From the NCBI GenBank assembly GCA_036557285.1, contig DATBHW010000011.1, positions 1 through 64,000 of the forward strand: DNA of 64,000 nucleotides, in the 5' to 3' direction. The position numbers and the translations under genes were made by a program. The DNA comes from Ktedonobacterales bacterium. Its GTDB lineage: Bacteria > Chloroflexota > Ktedonobacteria > Ktedonobacterales > DATBGS01. The notes beneath the pieces were generated by a model. It saw nothing but the letters and a program-made list of their open reading frames with translations. It had not been told where the DNA came from and made no database searches. Positions 61,267 to 64,000 of this stretch are shown one piece after another. How positions within the stretch are numbered: the stretch's first letter is position 1; each line of letters begins with the position of its first letter.

Positions 61267-62835
61267 ATGACAGAGCGCGAAACGATTGCGATTCTGGATT
61301 TTGGGTCGCAATATAGCCGGTTGATTGCGCGGCGTGTGCGCGAATGCCACGTCTACTGCGAACTTCTTCCCGCAGAGACGACCCTGGCCGAACTGTGTCG
61401 GCTGAACGTGCGCGGGGTGATTCTGTCGGGCGGGCCCAACAGCGTCTATGACCCTGGCGCGCCGCTCTGCGATCAGGCGCTCTTGGAGAGCGGCCTGCCG
61501 ATTCTGGGCATTTGTTATGGCATGCAGTTGCTGGCCCATCAATTAGGAGGACAGGTAGACCCTGCCACCGGCCAGCGTGAATATGGCGCAGCAGAACTTG
61601 ATCTGCTGCGCCCACCAGAAGACCGGCATCCGATCTTTCGGGGTTTGGCGCTTCCAGACGAGGCGCGGTTGCGAGCGTGGATGAGCCACGGGGATAGCGT
61701 GGCTGCTTTGCCGCCGGGCTTTGTGTGCCTGGCAAGCTCAACCAACACTCCGATTGCGGCGATGGCTGGCCCTGGTGGGCTGGTGGGCATACAGTTTCAC
61801 CCGGAGGTCGCTCACACGCCACAGGGAACGATGATCCTGCAAAACTTCCTCTATGAGATTTGCGGCTGCCAGCCTACCTGGACGGCGGGAGCGTTTATCG
61901 AAGAGGCGACGACCAGGATTCGCGCACAGGTGGGTAGTGGCCGGATGATCTGTGGCCTTTCTGGGGGTGTGGATTCGGCTGTTGCGGCGGTGCTGGCGTA
62001 TCGTGCGGTGGGCGACCAACTGACTTGCATCTTTGTGGATACCGGCTGTATGCGCGCTGGCGAGCGTGAACAGGTGATTGAGACGTTCCAGCGGCATCTG
62101 CATATTCCGCTAGTGGCTGTCGATGCCTCAGCACGCTTTCTGAAGCGGCTGGCTGGGGTGATTGACCCTGAAGCGAAGCGCCGCATTATCGGCGAAGAGT
62201 TTGTGCGCCTCTTCGAGGAAGAGGCGGGTAAACTGGAGCAGGTGGATTTCCTGGCGCAAGGCACGCTTTATCCCGATGTGATTGAGAGTACCAGCCATGA
62301 CACCAGCGCCGCTGCGCGTATCAAGACACATCATAACGTTGGCGGGCTGCCGGAGCAGATGGCGCTCAATCTGGTAGAGCCGCTGCGCTATCTGTTTAAG
62401 GACGAGGTACGCGAGGTTGGCCGCGAGTTAGGGCTGCCGGAGGAGTGGGTCTGGCGGCACCCCTTCCCTGGCCCTGGCCTGGCGATTCGCGTGATCGGCG
62501 AGGTGACGGAAGAGCGCCTGGCAACCCTGCGCCGCGCTGACGCGATTGTGCTGGAGGAAGTGCGCCGCGCTGGCCTCTACCACGAGCTTGGGCAGGTCTT
62601 TGCGGTTCTCACGCCGCTTCAGAGCGTGGGAGTGATGGGCGATGGCCGCACGTATGCCAATGTAGTGGCGGTGCGCGCCGTGACTACCGGGGATTTCATG
62701 ACGGCTGATTGGGCCAGATTGCCCCATGATCTGCTGGCGAGCATCGCCAATCGGCTGGTCAATGAGGTGGCGGGCGTCAATCGGGTGGTCTATGACATTA
62801 CCAGTAAACCACCAGCAACGATTGAATGGGAATGA
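61267..62835 (+). CDS. guaA: GMP synthase (glutamine-hydrolysing)
   Basis: 522 residues in the chosen version, close to the 525 of the E. coli enzyme. N-terminal class I glutamine amidotransferase with [18 protein letters not shown], oxyanion/nucleophile [17 protein letters not shown] (Cys about 80), and catalytic His-Glu in [12 protein letters not shown]-pyrophosphatase domain with [16 protein letters not shown] (about 225-240); C-terminal dimer domain ending [14 protein letters not shown]. Converts XMP to GMP. ATG 61174 would add 31 polar residues; the upstream frame beyond it lies in the promoter. Diverges from mraZ. Confidence 0.96.
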   Translation: MTERETIAILDFGSQYSRLIARRVRECHVYCELLPAETTLAELCRLNVRGVILSGGPNSVYDPGAPLCDQALLESGLPILGICYGMQLLAHQLGGQVDPATGQREYGAAELDLLRPPEDRHPIFRGLALPDEARLRAWMSHGDSVAALPPGFVCLASSTNTPIAAMAGPGGLVGIQFHPEVAHTPQGTMILQNFLYEICGCQPTWTAGAFIEEATTRIRAQVGSGRMICGLSGGVDSAVAAVLAYRAVGDQLTCIFVDTGCMRAGEREQVIETFQRHLHIPLVAVDASARFLKRLAGVIDPEAKRRIIGEEFVRLFEEEAGKLEQVDFLAQGTLYPDVIESTSHDTSAAARIKTHHNVGGLPEQMALNLVEPLRYLFKDEVREVGRELGLPEEWVWRHPFPGPGLAIRVIGEVTEERLATLRRADAIVLEEVRRAGLYHELGQVFAVLTPLQSVGVMGDGRTYANVVAVRAVTTGDFMTADWARLPHDLLASIANRLVNEVAGVNRVVYDITSKPPATIEWE

Positions 62836-62852
62836 CACCGGGCTTCACACGA

Positions 62853-63359
62853 TCAACTGGCGTTGCGCCTGGAGGCGCGCTTCCTGACAAGCCCTTCGGC
62901 CTGGCGCAGGATATGGCTATCGCTTTCGTAGGTGAGGCGCTGGTAGGCTTCGGCGAGAGGAAACCAGCGTACTTCATCGTATTCATGGTCGTGGAGCGAT
63001 ATATCCCCACCGACAGGTTCCATCAGGAAATAGCGCACTTCTTTTTCGTAGCGCATAGTGTTGCGCACAAAGGAGTAGTGGATGCTGCCGATGTTGGCAA
63101 GGATGCGGGTCTGGAGGCCGGTCTCTTCGTTCACTTCGCGCAAAGCGACTTGCTCCACTGTCTCCCCTTTGCGGGGAGTTCCTTTGGGCAGCGCCCAGAT
63201 GCCGGACGGGCTGCGCCCTACCAGCACAACCTCGATCTCGTCTGTTCTGGTATCCACAGCGGATGCTTTCTGAGCGCCAGGATCGGGCAGCGCAGTATGT
63301 CCCTGGCGGAAGATGACCCCTCCGGCTGAAAAGGCGCGCTGAGACCGATTTCTCTGCAT
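62853..63359 (-). CDS. NUDIX hydrolase
   Basis: 168 residues with an intact Nudix box GTPRKGETVEQVALREVNEE then TGL (about residues 58-80), which binds Mg and hydrolyses nucleoside diphosphate-linked substrates. AGGVIFRQG at the N-terminus and a Trp-containing WALPKGTP strand match the fold. The YDEVRWFPLAEAYQRLTY segment is typical of MutT/Ap4A-like members. Substrate unknown. Convergent with guaA, stops 17 bases apart. Confidence 0.9.
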   Translation of the reverse strand: MQRNRSQRAFSAGGVIFRQGHTALPDPGAQKASAVDTRTDEIEVVLVGRSPSGIWALPKGTPRKGETVEQVALREVNEETGLQTRILANIGSIHYSFVRNTMRYEKEVRYFLMEPVGGDISLHDHEYDEVRWFPLAEAYQRLTYESDSHILRQAEGLVRKRASRRNAS

Positions 63360-63430
63360 GGGTGACTTCGCGTTTCTGGTTGGCTGCGCACAGGCGCTCT
63401 CTAAATGATTGGATATATGGTTGGCCCAGA

Positions 63431-64000
63431 CTAGACGGCTGCTACCCGTTTTTCCCGATTGATGCGCAGGATTTTCAACAGATACTGCTCGGAGTTCAGA
63501 TAGTAAGGATTGCGCTTGATGAACTTACCCACAACGGCGATGGGGTGAAGTTTGAGCATTTCAACGACCAGGCCGCCGGGTAATTTGGAGTAGTCGTAGT
63601 GCATCAAGGCGATGATGGGAGCGCCCTGGAAGGTAAAGACAGCGTCAGAAGCTGCCTCATACTTGAGGATTTGTTCTGGCGTAGCGACATCGCGGGTTAG
63701 CCAGGTCATATCAATCGAGATACGCACTGCCTTCCAGCCCTCGCGCATGGCCTGGGCGATAAAGGTCTGATGGGTAGAGAGCAGGTGCCAGGGATCAAAG
63801 TGTTTCCCAATTAAGAAGGCTTCGCGGTCACTCGTCAGGGTAAGCTGGCCGCTGGTATAAGCGGCTTCGACATTGACGCCAAATTTGGCGAGGGCCTCTT
63901 CCATATCGCGCACTGTGTTTGGCGCGCCAGCAAAAAGGCACTTCTCTGAGGCAGAGAGACCCACATGGAGTAATCGAGACGTGACGCCAGCGATCTCCCC
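63431..64000 (-). CDS. MEDS-domain protein, 5' end beyond window
   Basis: The frame is open to the right edge (first residues seen GEIAGVTSRLLHVGLSASEK), so at least 190 residues belong to this gene and its start is missing. The visible part matches the MEDS (DcmR-type sensory) domain: a His-containing first strand, AYTSGQLTLTSDREAFLIGK, VRISIDMTWL, ILKYEAASDAVFTFQGAPII, ALMHYDYSKLP and the closing HPIAVVGKFIKRNPYY. MEDS domains act in sensory regulators and anti-sigma pathways. An upstream HTH or other domain may lie outside. Confidence 0.75.
   Translation of the reverse strand, partial: GEIAGVTSRLLHVGLSASEKCLFAGAPNTVRDMEEALAKFGVNVEAAYTSGQLTLTSDREAFLIGKHFDPWHLLSTHQTFIAQAMREGWKAVRISIDMTWLTRDVATPEQILKYEAASDAVFTFQGAPIIALMHYDYSKLPGGLVVEMLKLHPIAVVGKFIKRNPYYLNSEQYLLKILRINREKRVAAV

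Noticed and set aside
1-64000. tRNA, rRNA, integrase, transposase and CRISPR elements
   Set aside because: Looked for on both strands by motif and repeat pattern; nothing supportable was seen. A tRNAscan and Rfam search would be decisive.

Overview
The window is a gene-dense bacterial chromosome segment with moderately high GC. It carries 58 apparently functional or partial protein genes, three degraded genes and no tRNA, rRNA, CRISPR array or insertion sequence that I can recognise. The combination points to Chloroflexota, most likely a Ktedonobacteria-like lineage: an ftsZ-containing division and cell-wall cluster, an XRE-HTH plus GAF regulator, a KGG-repeat protein, a b6-type cytochrome bc operon with a cytochrome c-cupredoxin fusion, and DUF1786. 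This placement is inferred from gene content only.

Positions 1-15,300 hold mixed housekeeping and signalling genes: small membrane proteins, a TPR membrane protein, a MogA-like molybdopterin enzyme, an atypical alpha/beta hydrolase, a GAF-PAS histidine kinase, ftsH-thpR, a small HTH regulator, a KGG protein, DUF1786, and a NarL-type two-component pair with a near-consensus promoter. Positions 15,300-21,070 are a respiratory operon: b6-type cytochrome b, subunit IV, Tat-targeted Rieske protein, cytochrome c-cupredoxin fusion and an unrecognised protein with about 16 membrane segments. It ends at a strong bidirectional terminator. Two tandem 7-2-7 inverted repeats lie between it and the two-component pair.

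Positions 21,098-40,000 contain an HtrA-like protease without an export signal, a lamin-tail-domain surface protein, an XRE-GAF/pyrF/rsfS/small membrane protein group, glcDEF (glycolate oxidation), a GT4 glycosyltransferase, trxB with a CsoR/CstR-like operator placed exactly in its promoter spacer, a bifunctional-nuclease-family protein, a UDP-glucuronate decarboxylase-like enzyme, a flippase-like membrane protein, a deleted and frameshifted flavin disulfide reductase, DUF2251, endonuclease IV and scpB. Positions 40,389-46,004 hold pth, mfd, a HAD phosphatase and two GNAT remnants that face each other.

Positions 46,104-61,064 are the division and cell-wall (dcw) cluster, all on the minus strand and transcribed from right to left: mraZ, rsmH, ftsL-like, ftsI, a small unknown gene, murD, ftsW, murG, murC, murB, ftsQ, ftsA, ftsZ. 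murE, murF and mraY are absent from their usual place between ftsI and murD. The mraZ promoter has three 10-bp-spaced GTGGGG boxes just downstream of the -10, the classic MraZ autoregulatory site. guaA diverges from mraZ. A NUDIX hydrolase and a MEDS-domain protein that runs off the right edge close the window.
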